Shown here piece after piece: positions 1-7,118 of a stretch of 8,494 nucleotides of DNA. Position 1 is the first letter of the stretch, and every line of letters begins with the position of its first letter. Under the pieces are notes generated by a model, which was not told the DNA's origin, did not search any database, and saw only the letters and a program-made list of their open reading frames with translations. The stretch is from Planctomycetaceae bacterium (GTDB lineage Bacteria > Planctomycetota > Planctomycetia > Planctomycetales > Planctomycetaceae): NCBI GenBank assembly GCA_020426085.1, contig JAGQQP010000158.1, positions 1-8,494 on the forward strand, in the 5' to 3' direction. Position numbers and translations under genes: made by a program.

Positions 1-1084
1 CTCCGTTCGGGCCGATCACTCCAACGATTCCACCGCGGGGTAATTCAAAGCTGAAGTTCTCAAACAGCAGTTTGTCTCCAAAACCTTTGGTCAGATTTTC
101 AGCGACGAGTACCCGGCTGCCCAGCGGTCGGGAAATCGGGATTTGAATATCTGAAGCGTCGTCCCGTTTTTCATATTCTTCCGCGGCGAGTTCTTCATAA
201 CGCTGCACACGAGCTTTGTTCTTGGAGGCCTGGGCCTTGGGGGACATGCGGACCCATTCCAGTTCCCGTTTGAGGAATTTCTGTCGTTTTGATTCCTGCT
301 TTTCTTCGACAGCCAGGCGGGCCTGTTTCTGTTCGAGCCACGAAGAATAATTGCCTTCAAAGGGAATGCCCCGTCCGCGTTCGAGTTCCAGAATCCAGCC
401 GGCAACGTTATCCAGGAAGTAGCGATCGTGGGTGATTGCAACTACGGTACCCTGGAATGTATGCAGGTAGCGTTCCAGCCAGGCGACTGATTCGGCATCA
501 AGATGGTTAGTCGGTTCGTCCAGCAGCAACAAATCCGGGTTCTGCAACAGGATTTTACACATGGCGACACGGCGTTGTTCGCCACCAGATAAAGTACCAA
601 TCACGGCGTCACCGGGGGGAACCCGCATCGCGTCCATGGCGATTTCGAGCGTCCGGTCCAGTTCCCAGAGATTGGCAGCATCGATCTGGTCCTGCAGTTT
701 GGCCTGTTCTTCAATCAGCTTTTCCATCTCTTCGGGAGTGGGATCTTCGCCGAACTTCATGTTGACTTCATTATAACGATCCAGAATGGCCTGTGACTCT
801 GCGACTGCTTCAGCAATACATTCTTCTACCGTCTGCTCCGCGTTTAAATCGGGTTCCTGTTTAAAGTAACCGATTTTGATCCCTTTGGCAGGACGGGCAT
901 CTCCAGAGAAGTTGGTATCTTCGCCGGCCATAATTTTCAGCAGCGTACTTTTGCCCGCTCCGTTGGTACCCAGAACACCGATTTTTGCTCCCGGGAAAAA
1001 GGAGAGCCAAATGTCTTTCAGAACCTCTTTCTGTTCAAAGACTTTGGTAACGCCTTCCAGTTGCATAATGTATTGTTGTGCCAT
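1..1084 (-). CDS. ettA: EttA-like ABC-F translational throttle ATPase (partial, 3' end beyond window)
   Basis: Cytosolic ABC-F ATPase. In the EttA family it binds the ribosomal E site and couples translation of the first peptide bonds to ATP/ADP level. Translated from the ATG whose complement is at 1082-1084, the protein begins [18 protein letters not shown]. About 361 codons are visible. The first ABC domain has Walker [10 protein letters not shown] at residues 39-47, signature [10 protein letters not shown] near 165 and Walker [13 protein letters not shown] near 182-193. A basic, helical linker follows (about 235-310), with [18 protein letters not shown] and [19 protein letters not shown], which matches the EttA tRNA-interaction (PtIM) region rather than Uup or YheS. 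The second ABC domain has just begun, with GVIGPNG at the window edge, so the last third (usual length about 555) is missing. No transmembrane segment is seen, as expected. The Shine-Dalgarno is weak (AGGAC, 13 bases upstream). The family call is firm; the physiological role is inferred from family. Confidence 0.95.
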   Translation of the reverse strand, partial: MAQQYIMQLEGVTKVFEQKEVLKDIWLSFFPGAKIGVLGTNGAGKSTLLKIMAGEDTNFSGDARPAKGIKIGYFKQEPDLNAEQTVEECIAEAVAESQAILDRYNEVNMKFGEDPTPEEMEKLIEEQAKLQDQIDAANLWELDRTLEIAMDAMRVPPGDAVIGTLSGGEQRRVAMCKILLQNPDLLLLDEPTNHLDAESVAWLERYLHTFQGTVVAITHDRYFLDNVAGWILELERGRGIPFEGNYSSWLEQKQARLAVEEKQESKRQKFLKRELEWVRMSPKAQASKNKARVQRYEELAAEEYEKRDDASDIQIPISRPLGSRVLVAENLTKGFGDKLLFENFSFELPRGGIVGVIGPNG

Positions 1085-1270
1085 GACTTATTCTCTTGTC
1101 CTGCGGGACGGATACTCTGGAGTGAAGAATTTGTTGGAAACGCTTGTGTTCCACTTGCCGCATACCATAGCTGTACGGTCACGACAAGTCACTCGAAACG
1201 GGGGACTACTCTGGGAAATACTCAAAAAACCCGGTAAATGGCGCTGATTTTAGTCATCCTGAAGAGGAAT

Positions 1271-3397
1271 TCAAGGGCGAACGGGGGGCTGCTCTGGAGG
1301 GGGAGCCGATTCCGGTTTTCGCATCAGTATGATGAAATAACCATTGGTCTGATCAGGGAGCAGTTCCCAGTGTTCGGGGTGGTCATGATATTCGGGAATC
1401 TGGTCGGGGGTTTTGATCTCGCTATAGGGGTGTTGTGTATCGATTACAATATAATCTGTGTCTGCGGGGACTCCTGCCTGGTATTCATTCACCTTTCGCA
1501 GATAGTTACTGTAATCATAAGAACGGTCGAAATGTGTAAACCGGGGATGAACGAAATCCGTAGAAGCCACGCGACTTTCAGGTGGAATCTGTGCCAGTAC
1601 TTTCGGAAATTGTGTTGCGCGCTCACCGGGAACGTAAAGCTGCTTCCAATACCAGGTGGAACCGGAATCCCAGAATACCAGTCCTAACGGGCTTAAGCTG
1701 AAGAATATGGCGGTTGCCAGCGACGAACTCCAGAGAAAGTGTATGGCAAAATTCTGTCCCGAGGCTGAGGAGATTTTGAACCGGGACGCGCGTCGTTCCA
1801 GCAATTTTGGGATATTACCCGTTGCACAGGCAGCCGCCCAGCAGAGAACCGGAACGATGGGGGCATGGAAGTGGTGACGCGGATCATGCGCAATTTCATT
1901 CAGGCAGAGCAGACTAAACAGAGGCAACGCGACCAGGATTCGACTGGGTGAGAGCAAAGGCAGCAATCCCAGAGGGACAACTAATGCCAGGAAATAAATC
2001 AACGTATCAGGCCGAAACAGTTCCCCCAGCAGCATTCCAGGATTGAACAGAATGTTTTTAATGACTTCACTCAGCGTGCTGCCAAATCTGCTGAAATAGC
2101 CGACATAATGGACTTGTTCGCCACTACGAAACCAGGGGATTGCGTATTTAACGACGAACAGCAGATACACGACTGCGAACACAGACACACCAATTCCCGG
2201 TCCAATGGTACGTAGCAGGCTCTGTTTTGATTCTTCCGGGAGTTGTTTTCTATCACACCACTGTTGCCAGGCAATCCAGAGCCCCAGTGGTCCCAGGATG
2301 ATGGCGAAATCTTCTTTTGCCGTTAATGACAGCAGAAGGAGGATCGCTGCTGTCTTCCAGCGTTTCAACTCGAGGGCTTCCAGTGCAAACAGCAGAATGG
2401 GAACCCCGAAAGAAATCGGTCGGAATGTTTTCAGGTCGATGGCGATATCCAGAAACTGCAGAGGAAAATAGCAGAGGTAAGCGGCGACCATGGCTTTTCC
2501 TGCCGTGGTGGAACCACTGTGTCTGACCGTCATGCGATACAGGGGGATCGCTCCAGCCGCCAGTGCCACGGTTTCACACAATTCCATCGTCAGATGTGAA
2601 GGCCAGATTAAATAGACTGGCAGCAGGAACAGGTGGATGAATTGAATGTGTTCTCCCCAGAACAGTCCCTGATCCAGATAACTGCGAAATCCTTTTCCAT
2701 GTGAAAGATTCCAGAGATGTTCTTCGTACATGGCCGAGTCGCCGTGTGGAATCAGCAGACCTTTATATAATTGCCAGTTCATCCAGGTGAAGATTAATGT
2801 GAAGCATCCCATCATCAACCAGGCGGTGAGCGGAATGGTTACTTTAGGTGAGGGTTCCTGCTCAATCGCGGGAGAACGGTACTGGAGTGGGATCAACATA
2901 CTCGTCAGAGTTGCCAGCCAGCCTGCGATGCTGATTGCAAACCAGAATTGGGATGTCGCCAGCATGAGTGCTTCGACGCTGTCCCAGTTCAGGATAAAAA
3001 AAACGATCCGCAATATTTCCCACACGGCAGGCAGCAGCCACCAGCGAAATCCACGGATGCCCCAGTCTGTTAAAACCGTTGTGAAGGATTGACCATGGAT
3101 TTTAGAGATCAGGAATGCACCTGCAATCCACAAACCGCAGGCAGCGATCAATAGATAGAGCAGTAAAGGAAAAAAAGGAATGATAGCAGTCTGACTGGCG
3201 GGGTCGATTTTACCCGACCAGGCCTGAATCATCGACTGCCAGAGTGGAGCACTCACATACAGAGTTGCAATGTCCTGAGTTCCAAAAATGGTCTGTAAAG
3301 CCAGAGTGACAGATCCACTGCCCAGTAGAATACAGAGCAGCGCAAACGTAAGTTGTCGGCTGTCGATCGATGATTTGGGGGCAGGGGGCTGGTTCAT
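1271..3397 (-). CDS. DUF2079 family polytopic membrane protein, GT-C-like
   Basis: Inner-membrane protein of 708 residues with roughly 14-16 hydrophobic segments. Examples are about 16-35, 72-98, 117-138, 150-170 and 192-210, then a long series to about 570. The DUF2079 hallmark lies at residues 219-250: G219-D220 followed by an HLWNLSHGKG stretch, an aromatic loop and GEH ending at H250, then LFLLPVYLIWPS. DUF2079 proteins are related in layout to GT-C glycosyltransferases, where an acidic residue in the first periplasmic loop binds the lipid-linked sugar. D220 is the candidate here, but no substrate can be named. After the last membrane segment comes an approximately 130-residue soluble tail containing VPADTDYIVIDTQ and ending in a proline-rich stretch (PPPEQPPVRP). 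About 200 residues with five predicted membrane segments precede the DUF2079 motif, which makes it longer than the family core. The start ATG lacks a clear Shine-Dalgarno. It is co-oriented with ettA, 186 bases upstream of it, and need not share its transcript. Confidence 0.8.
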   Translation of the reverse strand: MNQPPAPKSSIDSRQLTFALLCILLGSGSVTLALQTIFGTQDIATLYVSAPLWQSMIQAWSGKIDPASQTAIIPFFPLLLYLLIAACGLWIAGAFLISKIHGQSFTTVLTDWGIRGFRWWLLPAVWEILRIVFFILNWDSVEALMLATSQFWFAISIAGWLATLTSMLIPLQYRSPAIEQEPSPKVTIPLTAWLMMGCFTLIFTWMNWQLYKGLLIPHGDSAMYEEHLWNLSHGKGFRSYLDQGLFWGEHIQFIHLFLLPVYLIWPSHLTMELCETVALAAGAIPLYRMTVRHSGSTTAGKAMVAAYLCYFPLQFLDIAIDLKTFRPISFGVPILLFALEALELKRWKTAAILLLLSLTAKEDFAIILGPLGLWIAWQQWCDRKQLPEESKQSLLRTIGPGIGVSVFAVVYLLFVVKYAIPWFRSGEQVHYVGYFSRFGSTLSEVIKNILFNPGMLLGELFRPDTLIYFLALVVPLGLLPLLSPSRILVALPLFSLLCLNEIAHDPRHHFHAPIVPVLCWAAACATGNIPKLLERRASRFKISSASGQNFAIHFLWSSSLATAIFFSLSPLGLVFWDSGSTWYWKQLYVPGERATQFPKVLAQIPPESRVASTDFVHPRFTHFDRSYDYSNYLRKVNEYQAGVPADTDYIVIDTQHPYSEIKTPDQIPEYHDHPEHWELLPDQTNGYFIILMRKPESAPPPEQPPVRP

Positions 3398-3518
3398 TAA
3401 TTTCGATCTGGATTCAGGTGCGTATCAGGAAGTTTTGACAGGACAGGCAATTCCAATACCAGTATTTTGGAGAAGCAGGCTGAAAAAAAACTGATTCAGG
3501 TGAAAAATAACGGACTCT

Positions 3519-3527
3519 TGCTACAAT
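3519..3527 (+). promoter_or_regulatory. Putative extended -10 promoter for the deoxyribosyltransferase/HD gene pair
   Basis: TG at 3519-3520, one base, then TACAAT at 3522-3527 matches the sigma70-type extended -10 form (TGnTATAAT, one mismatch). No good -35 box is seen 16-18 bases upstream, as is common for extended -10 promoters. It lies about 73 bases before the ATG at 3600. It is a sequence match only. Confidence 0.4.
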
Positions 3528-3599
3528 ACTTTGCACGACCCCTCATAATCAACATTCTAAATGGTTTTCATTCAGCAGGGAAGCATTACAGGTTAGACC

Positions 3600-4262
3600 A
3601 TGAAACATTCTGATGAGCCGATTCGCGTTTACTGTGCAGGTCCGTTATTCAATCGTAGTGAACGTGAAGAAATGACGGCAATTGCCAACCAGTTAATGGA
3701 GTCTGGTTTCACTGTTTATCTGCCTCACCGTGATGGCATGGAATTTCGCCTGATTCTGGATGTGCTGGTGGAACGCAACTGGGATGCACCGACGGCTGCC
3801 CAGTTTCTGCATGAAGCGATCTTTGCACTCGATGTTTACCAGCTGGTCATTGAATGTGAAGCGATGGTCTGGAATCTGAATGGTCGCACGCCGGATGAAG
3901 GAGCGGTATCTGAAGCAGCGATGGCATGGATACTGGGAAAGCCGTTGATTGCTTATCAGGATGACGTACGTTCGCTGATACAAGGTCGAGTAAACCCTCT
4001 CTTGGTGGGACTGGTGGATTTTGAATCTGTCGATGAGATTGAGCTCATTCCGGATACGCTCTCTGCAGCCATCAAATCTCAGGGAGTTCCCTCATCGGTC
4101 TCAACAGATCAGTTACCTCCAAAAGTTCAGCGGGCAGTGAAATCAGGTCAGGTTTTGTGGGAGGCACTCTGTTCCGAAGGAGCCCAGGAGAATAATGAGC
4201 TGATTGCCTCTGTTGTCGAAGAACTTTTTGCTCCCAATGATCCTTCTACAATTCTTGCCTGA
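3600..4262 (+). CDS. Nucleoside 2-deoxyribosyltransferase family protein
   Basis: Cytosolic enzyme of 220 residues. The family transfers 2-deoxyribose between bases or hydrolyses (deoxy)nucleosides or nucleotides to free the base. Motifs fit the family in order: VYCAGPLFN at 10-18 (nucleotide-binding first strand and loop), GFTVYLPHRDG at 36-46, a helix ending in ALDVYQLVIE (D78), and GRTPDEGAVSEAAMAWILGK at 95-114. A conserved YQDDVR lies at 119-124 and N132 in RVNPLL. By analogy with the Lactobacillus enzymes, E105 is the likely nucleophile, D99 and D78 would contact the sugar or base, and N132 could complete a neighbouring subunit's site. These assignments are by motif position, not alignment. 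About 70 residues (150-220) extend past the usual 140-160 residue fold and have no motif I recognise. ATG is preceded by AGG at 3590-3592, seven bases away. The HD-domain gene follows after 38 bases with no terminator between, so the two are probably co-transcribed. Substrate is unknown. Confidence 0.82.
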   Translation: MKHSDEPIRVYCAGPLFNRSEREEMTAIANQLMESGFTVYLPHRDGMEFRLILDVLVERNWDAPTAAQFLHEAIFALDVYQLVIECEAMVWNLNGRTPDEGAVSEAAMAWILGKPLIAYQDDVRSLIQGRVNPLLVGLVDFESVDEIELIPDTLSAAIKSQGVPSSVSTDQLPPKVQRAVKSGQVLWEALCSEGAQENNELIASVVEELFAPNDPSTILA

Positions 4263-4300
4263 TCTGTAAATTCAAACGAGCGGAAAATTGTCAAATTCTT

Positions 4301-5632
4301 ATGAACCATCCTTATGTAGAGATCCCAGAGTTATCGAGTCTGCAGTCAGGTAGTGGCCTGGTGAGAATTCCCTACCAGCAGGATGTGCCGTTTACAAAAC
4401 GTGTGCGGGCGCTGGTCGATACGGCTGAATTTCGCAGGCTGTCTCATATCACACAATTGGGCTTTACTTCACTTGTCTATCCGGGAGCCACCCATACGCG
4501 ATTCGAACACGCTCTGGGCGTGTATCAGAACGCACTGCAGTATCTCTGGCAGTTAGGGAAAGATCCGCGTTTCACTGCTACGATTGACGTGCATACTGCA
4601 GAGGTCCTGATTGCGGCAGCTCTGTTGCACGATCTGGGACACTGGCCTTTCTGTCATTTGATTGAAGATATGTCGCTGGAAGGGATTCCCCGGCATGAAG
4701 CATTCGCCAGAGAGTTTCTTGCAGACAGTCGAGAACTGGCAGAGATTCTCCGATCAGAGTGGGGCATTGAACCAGTCGAAGTACTGGATATTCTGGTTCC
4801 CAGTTCTGACACTCCGGAAATGCGACTGGTCCGCTCGATTCTGTCCGGACCCATTGATATCGACAAGATGGATTACCTCGATCGGGACAGCCTGCATGCC
4901 GGTGTTCCCTATGGTCGTAATTTTGATAAAAACCGATTGATTCAGTCGTTGATGGTCAATGAAGCCGGTGATGGTCTGGCGATTGGCTCTAAAGGAAAGA
5001 CGGCAGCAGAACTGATGGTGTTTGCCCGTTATGTCATGTTCAGTGAAGTCTACTGGCATCATGCCGTTCGCTCCGCCAGTACCATGTTCGCGCGGGCCTT
5101 CTATCATCTGTACCCGCATCTGGATCTTTCTACTTACTTTCAGTTGACGGAAGCTGAATCGGTTTCCGTGTTACGTGCGCAGGCGCGCGGTACGGAATGC
5201 GAGCGTCTGGTGGAAGGAGTTTTCAGTACGAAGCGCCTGTTGTATAAGCGAGTCGCGGAATTCAGTTTTTATGAATCTTCCGAAGTTTACGAACTGATTG
5301 CGCATCGGCCTGTTTCATCACTGGTGCGCTGGAGTGAGGGTCTGGCAAAACGACTTTCTCAGAAATTTCATCAACCTGTTGCTTCCACGGATATTCTGAT
5401 TGATGCGCCACCAACGCATCGTGAAGTCGAGTTTAATGTGGAAATTTATTCCTCACGCGAGGCAAAATATCAACCGTTGCATGTGGTGTCACCGGTCGTG
5501 GATACCCTGGCCCGTAAGCAGTTTGATGATTTTGTGAAACGGGTTCGGGTTTTTGCCCATCCTGACATTGCCCGTCTTTGTATCGAAATGGATGATTTTC
5601 AAAGCATGTTAATTGAATCAGTTACGGAATGA
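4301..5632 (+). CDS. HD-domain (SAMHD1/COG1078-like) deoxynucleoside triphosphate phosphohydrolase-like protein
   Basis: Cytosolic metal-dependent phosphohydrolase of 443 residues. Characterised relatives (SAMHD1, bacterial dGTPase-like proteins) cleave dNTPs to deoxynucleoside and triphosphate. The HD metal ligands are all present: H70 in HTRFEHALGVY, H110-D111 in LLHDLGH, and D188 in GPIDIDKMDYLDRD. Compared by motif with SAMHD1, H70, H110, D111 and D188 match H167, H206, D207 and D311. K189, Y192 and D196 match K312, Y315 and D319, residues that hold the substrate phosphates and sugar. R67 and the H132-E133 pair also fit. The LVYPGATHTRFEH block is typical of COG1078. There is no SAM domain, and the C-terminal 150 residues are the usual helical part of the family. 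The start at 4301 is the first ATG before the conserved N-terminus; no Shine-Dalgarno is evident. It follows the deoxyribosyltransferase gene by 38 bases and probably relies on that transcript. Whether dNTP is the true substrate, and whether nucleotide activators are needed, is not visible. Confidence 0.87.
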   Translation: MNHPYVEIPELSSLQSGSGLVRIPYQQDVPFTKRVRALVDTAEFRRLSHITQLGFTSLVYPGATHTRFEHALGVYQNALQYLWQLGKDPRFTATIDVHTAEVLIAAALLHDLGHWPFCHLIEDMSLEGIPRHEAFAREFLADSRELAEILRSEWGIEPVEVLDILVPSSDTPEMRLVRSILSGPIDIDKMDYLDRDSLHAGVPYGRNFDKNRLIQSLMVNEAGDGLAIGSKGKTAAELMVFARYVMFSEVYWHHAVRSASTMFARAFYHLYPHLDLSTYFQLTEAESVSVLRAQARGTECERLVEGVFSTKRLLYKRVAEFSFYESSEVYELIAHRPVSSLVRWSEGLAKRLSQKFHQPVASTDILIDAPPTHREVEFNVEIYSSREAKYQPLHVVSPVVDTLARKQFDDFVKRVRVFAHPDIARLCIEMDDFQSMLIESVTE

Positions 5633-5646
5633 TTCGATTGCGATAA

Positions 5647-5661
5647 AAAAACGCTGTTTTT
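5647..5661 (+). terminator. Weak hairpin after the HD-domain gene, possible terminator
   Basis: AAAAAC, loop GCT, GTTTTT forms a perfect six-pair stem 12 bases after the HD-gene stop codon, with the second arm providing the T-run. The stem is A/T-rich with one G-C pair and the loop has only three bases, so its stability is doubtful. Confidence 0.25.
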
Positions 5662-5668
5662 CGTAAAC

Positions 5669-5678
5669 TTGCTATGAT
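5669..5678 (+). promoter_or_regulatory. Putative extended -10 promoter for the FGE-like lipoprotein gene
   Basis: TTGC at 5669-5672 followed by TATGAT at 5673-5678 gives TGnTATGAT, an extended -10 with one mismatch to TATAAT. There is no convincing -35. The predicted start of transcription, about 5685, falls at the beginning of the tandem repeat at 5683-5706. The same CTTGCTA core precedes the -10 proposed at 3522-3527. Confidence 0.4.
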
Positions 5679-5682
5679 AGAC

Positions 5683-5706
5683 TTAGTAGTGTCATTAGTA
5701 TCGTCA
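5683..5706. repeat. Near-perfect 12-base tandem direct repeat
   Basis: TTAGTAGTGTCA is immediately followed by TTAGTATCGTCA, with 10 of 12 positions identical. It lies directly downstream of the putative -10 box and 31 bases before the lipoprotein start codon. Spacing of 12 bases is a little over one helical turn, so it could be a direct-repeat protein-binding site. It may also be chance; there is no other copy in the window. Confidence 0.45.
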
Positions 5707-5737
5707 GGCACTTTATTCGAAATGGCTGGTTTCCAAC

Positions 5738-6970
5738 ATGGTTCGAATTGATCAATGCAACAAAAAAGTCTGTGCAGGTGCTGTGGGATTATCCCTGTTG
5801 TTTATCGCAGGGTGCGGAGGAGGCAGTGAGCCGGTCAGGCAGCAGTCGCAACCGCCTCGTCAGGCTGCCGGATCTTCTTCGAATATGCAGGCGCCGACTT
5901 TGAAGCCAGCCAGTGTCAAACCGACGCCGAAAAAAAATATCAGCAATGCTCAAACGGCACCAGTGGGAAATCCGGATGATCAGTTTGAAGTTGTCGATTA
6001 TGTGCATAACTTTGAGATTCAGAAACCGGATTCATCAGCTCATTCTAAAGATGAATTTGTCGCGATGTTGCCTGCGGCACCTGGAGTGAATTCTTCCAGT
6101 TTTTCCATTGTCAAAGCAGCTACCGAGGCCGAACCGAATCAGCCCGACCCTTCGTTTAAACTGCCGGATGGTTTTACTGCCATGAAAGAGGCAGGCTACT
6201 CACAACAGGGGCTTCCCAATCGAATTCGTTGTGATGGTGATTACAGTGAAATGGTGCTCGTTCCTGCAGGAGTGTCTCTACAGGGAGTTGCAGCCGGGGA
6301 CGCGAATGCGAAGCCTCAGTTTTCTGTTTACCAGGACGCCTTCTACATTGATGTGCATGAAGTGACGCTGGAGCAGTATCGTCGCTGGCGTTCGGAAATG
6401 ATTGCCAAAAAGGGAAAAGTACCCGAACCTGCAGGTAATGATTCTCAGTCAGCAAATTTGCCGGCGATGGGAGTTTCCTACACGGATGCACTCAATTATT
6501 CAAGGGCGATGGGTAAACAGCTCCCACGAGAGACACAGTGGGAAAAAGCAGCGCGGGGAGAGTCAGGATTTTCCTATCCCTGGGGAAGTGGCAGACCTCT
6601 CTGGCAGGTAACCCGTCAGCCCGGTCAAATTGATCCGGTAGAAACGTTTCCAGGCGACAAGAGCCCCTATGGGGTTTATGACATGGCGGGGAATGCCCGT
6701 GAATGGTGTGATGACTGGTATTCAAAAAATGCGTATCAGGCAGCTCTGGCTCTCTCTGATGCCGGCGTCGTTCGAGACTGGATGGGCCCGCGACGAGCCG
6801 TTGAACCCAGTCTGCGTGTCGTACGCGGAAATCAGAAATCCTGGGAAGTCTGGAAACGGACTGGTGAGAACATGAGAACGCCCCCCGCGGATGTTGGTTT
6901 CCGTTGCGTGCTCAATCTCAAATCTGAGTCTGCAGATCCGGAAAAAGCAAAACCAGAGAGTGCTTTTTGA
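5738..6970 (+). CDS. Lipoprotein with FGE-sulfatase (SUMF1-type) domain lacking the catalytic cysteines
   Basis: 410 residues. The N-terminus is a lipoprotein signal: two basic residues (K9, K10), a hydrophobic run GAVGLSLLFIAGC, lipobox I-A-G-C with C26 as the lipidated residue, then GGGS. Residues 27-150 are a low-complexity linker rich in Q, P, S and K. Residues about 170-392 are an FGE-sulfatase / C-type-lectin-like fold: EMVLVPAGV at 171-179, FYIDVHEVTLEQYRRW at 202-217, LPAMGVSYTDALNYSRAMGK at 241-260, LPRETQWEKAARG at 262-274, YGVYDMAGNAREWCDDWY at 311-328, RVVRGN at 360-365 and GFRC at 387-390. True FGEs carry a copper-binding cysteine pair between the RGG-like motif and GFR; residues 365-386 contain no cysteine. 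Formylglycine formation is therefore unlikely, and a binding or structural role at the membrane is more plausible. The protein ends in a charged KSESADPEKAKPESAF tail. The start has no Shine-Dalgarno. It has its own putative promoter, so it is probably not part of the preceding pair. Confidence 0.82.
   Translation: MVRIDQCNKKVCAGAVGLSLLFIAGCGGGSEPVRQQSQPPRQAAGSSSNMQAPTLKPASVKPTPKKNISNAQTAPVGNPDDQFEVVDYVHNFEIQKPDSSAHSKDEFVAMLPAAPGVNSSSFSIVKAATEAEPNQPDPSFKLPDGFTAMKEAGYSQQGLPNRIRCDGDYSEMVLVPAGVSLQGVAAGDANAKPQFSVYQDAFYIDVHEVTLEQYRRWRSEMIAKKGKVPEPAGNDSQSANLPAMGVSYTDALNYSRAMGKQLPRETQWEKAARGESGFSYPWGSGRPLWQVTRQPGQIDPVETFPGDKSPYGVYDMAGNAREWCDDWYSKNAYQAALALSDAGVVRDWMGPRRAVEPSLRVVRGNQKSWEVWKRTGENMRTPPADVGFRCVLNLKSESADPEKAKPESAF
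6942..6968 (+). terminator. Stem-loop with T-run overlapping the lipoprotein stop codon
   Basis: AAAAAGCA at 6942-6949 and TGCTTTTT at 6961-6968 are perfect inverted arms around an 11-base loop, and the last T is the first base of the TGA stop. The stem is A/T-rich, with two G-C pairs. A second GCTTTTTT run at 6986-6993 could pair with the same upstream arm. It is a plausible weak or bidirectional terminator; there is no stronger candidate before the marR promoter. Confidence 0.35.
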
Positions 6971-7118
6971 GTCCTGAACGCTGTTGCTTTTTTGCATCAT
7001 TTTTAATTCAGGGCCGCCTGTTTCAGCTAGAATCTGGAAATCTCCTTCGAAAATCGCTGGATCTCCCCAAACTGCTTAAATAAAAGCGTTAAAGGGGGAT
7101 GGATCGCGAAATCAGGTC

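Noticed and set aside
91..441. 116-codon minus-strand open frame inside the ettA region
   Set aside because: It overlaps ettA on the same strand in another frame; the ettA frame gives perfect ABC-F motifs, while this one gives a composition with no recognisable domain.
1085..1270. Intrinsic terminator or promoter between the DUF2079 gene and ettA
   Set aside because: On the minus strand there is a T-run after CCGGG (near 1225-1232) but no convincing stem before it, and the best -35/-10 pairs have poor spacing.
1238..1687. 149-codon plus-strand open frame opposite the 3' end of the DUF2079 gene
   Set aside because: It lies almost entirely antisense to a well-supported coding frame, has no Shine-Dalgarno or recognisable motif and is best explained as a shadow.
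4263..4300. Terminator or separate promoter between the transferase and HD genes
   Set aside because: The 38-base gap contains no inverted repeat and no box resembling a promoter; co-transcription is the simpler reading.
3600..5632. Calling the nucleotide gene pair an antiphage defence system
   Set aside because: The enzymatic logic permits it, but the neighbours are housekeeping or envelope genes, no sensor or mobile-element signature is present, and both families have ordinary metabolic roles.
5738..6970. Active formylglycine-generating enzyme
   Set aside because: The fold fits, but the catalytic cysteine pair expected between RVVRGN and GFRC is absent, so the enzyme name would be misleading.
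7011..7034. CAGGGCCGCCTG inverted repeat and a TAGAAT box as a second promoter/operator upstream of marR
   Set aside because: The arms are only four bases and no -35 fits; the promoter at 7119-7148 explains marR expression far better.
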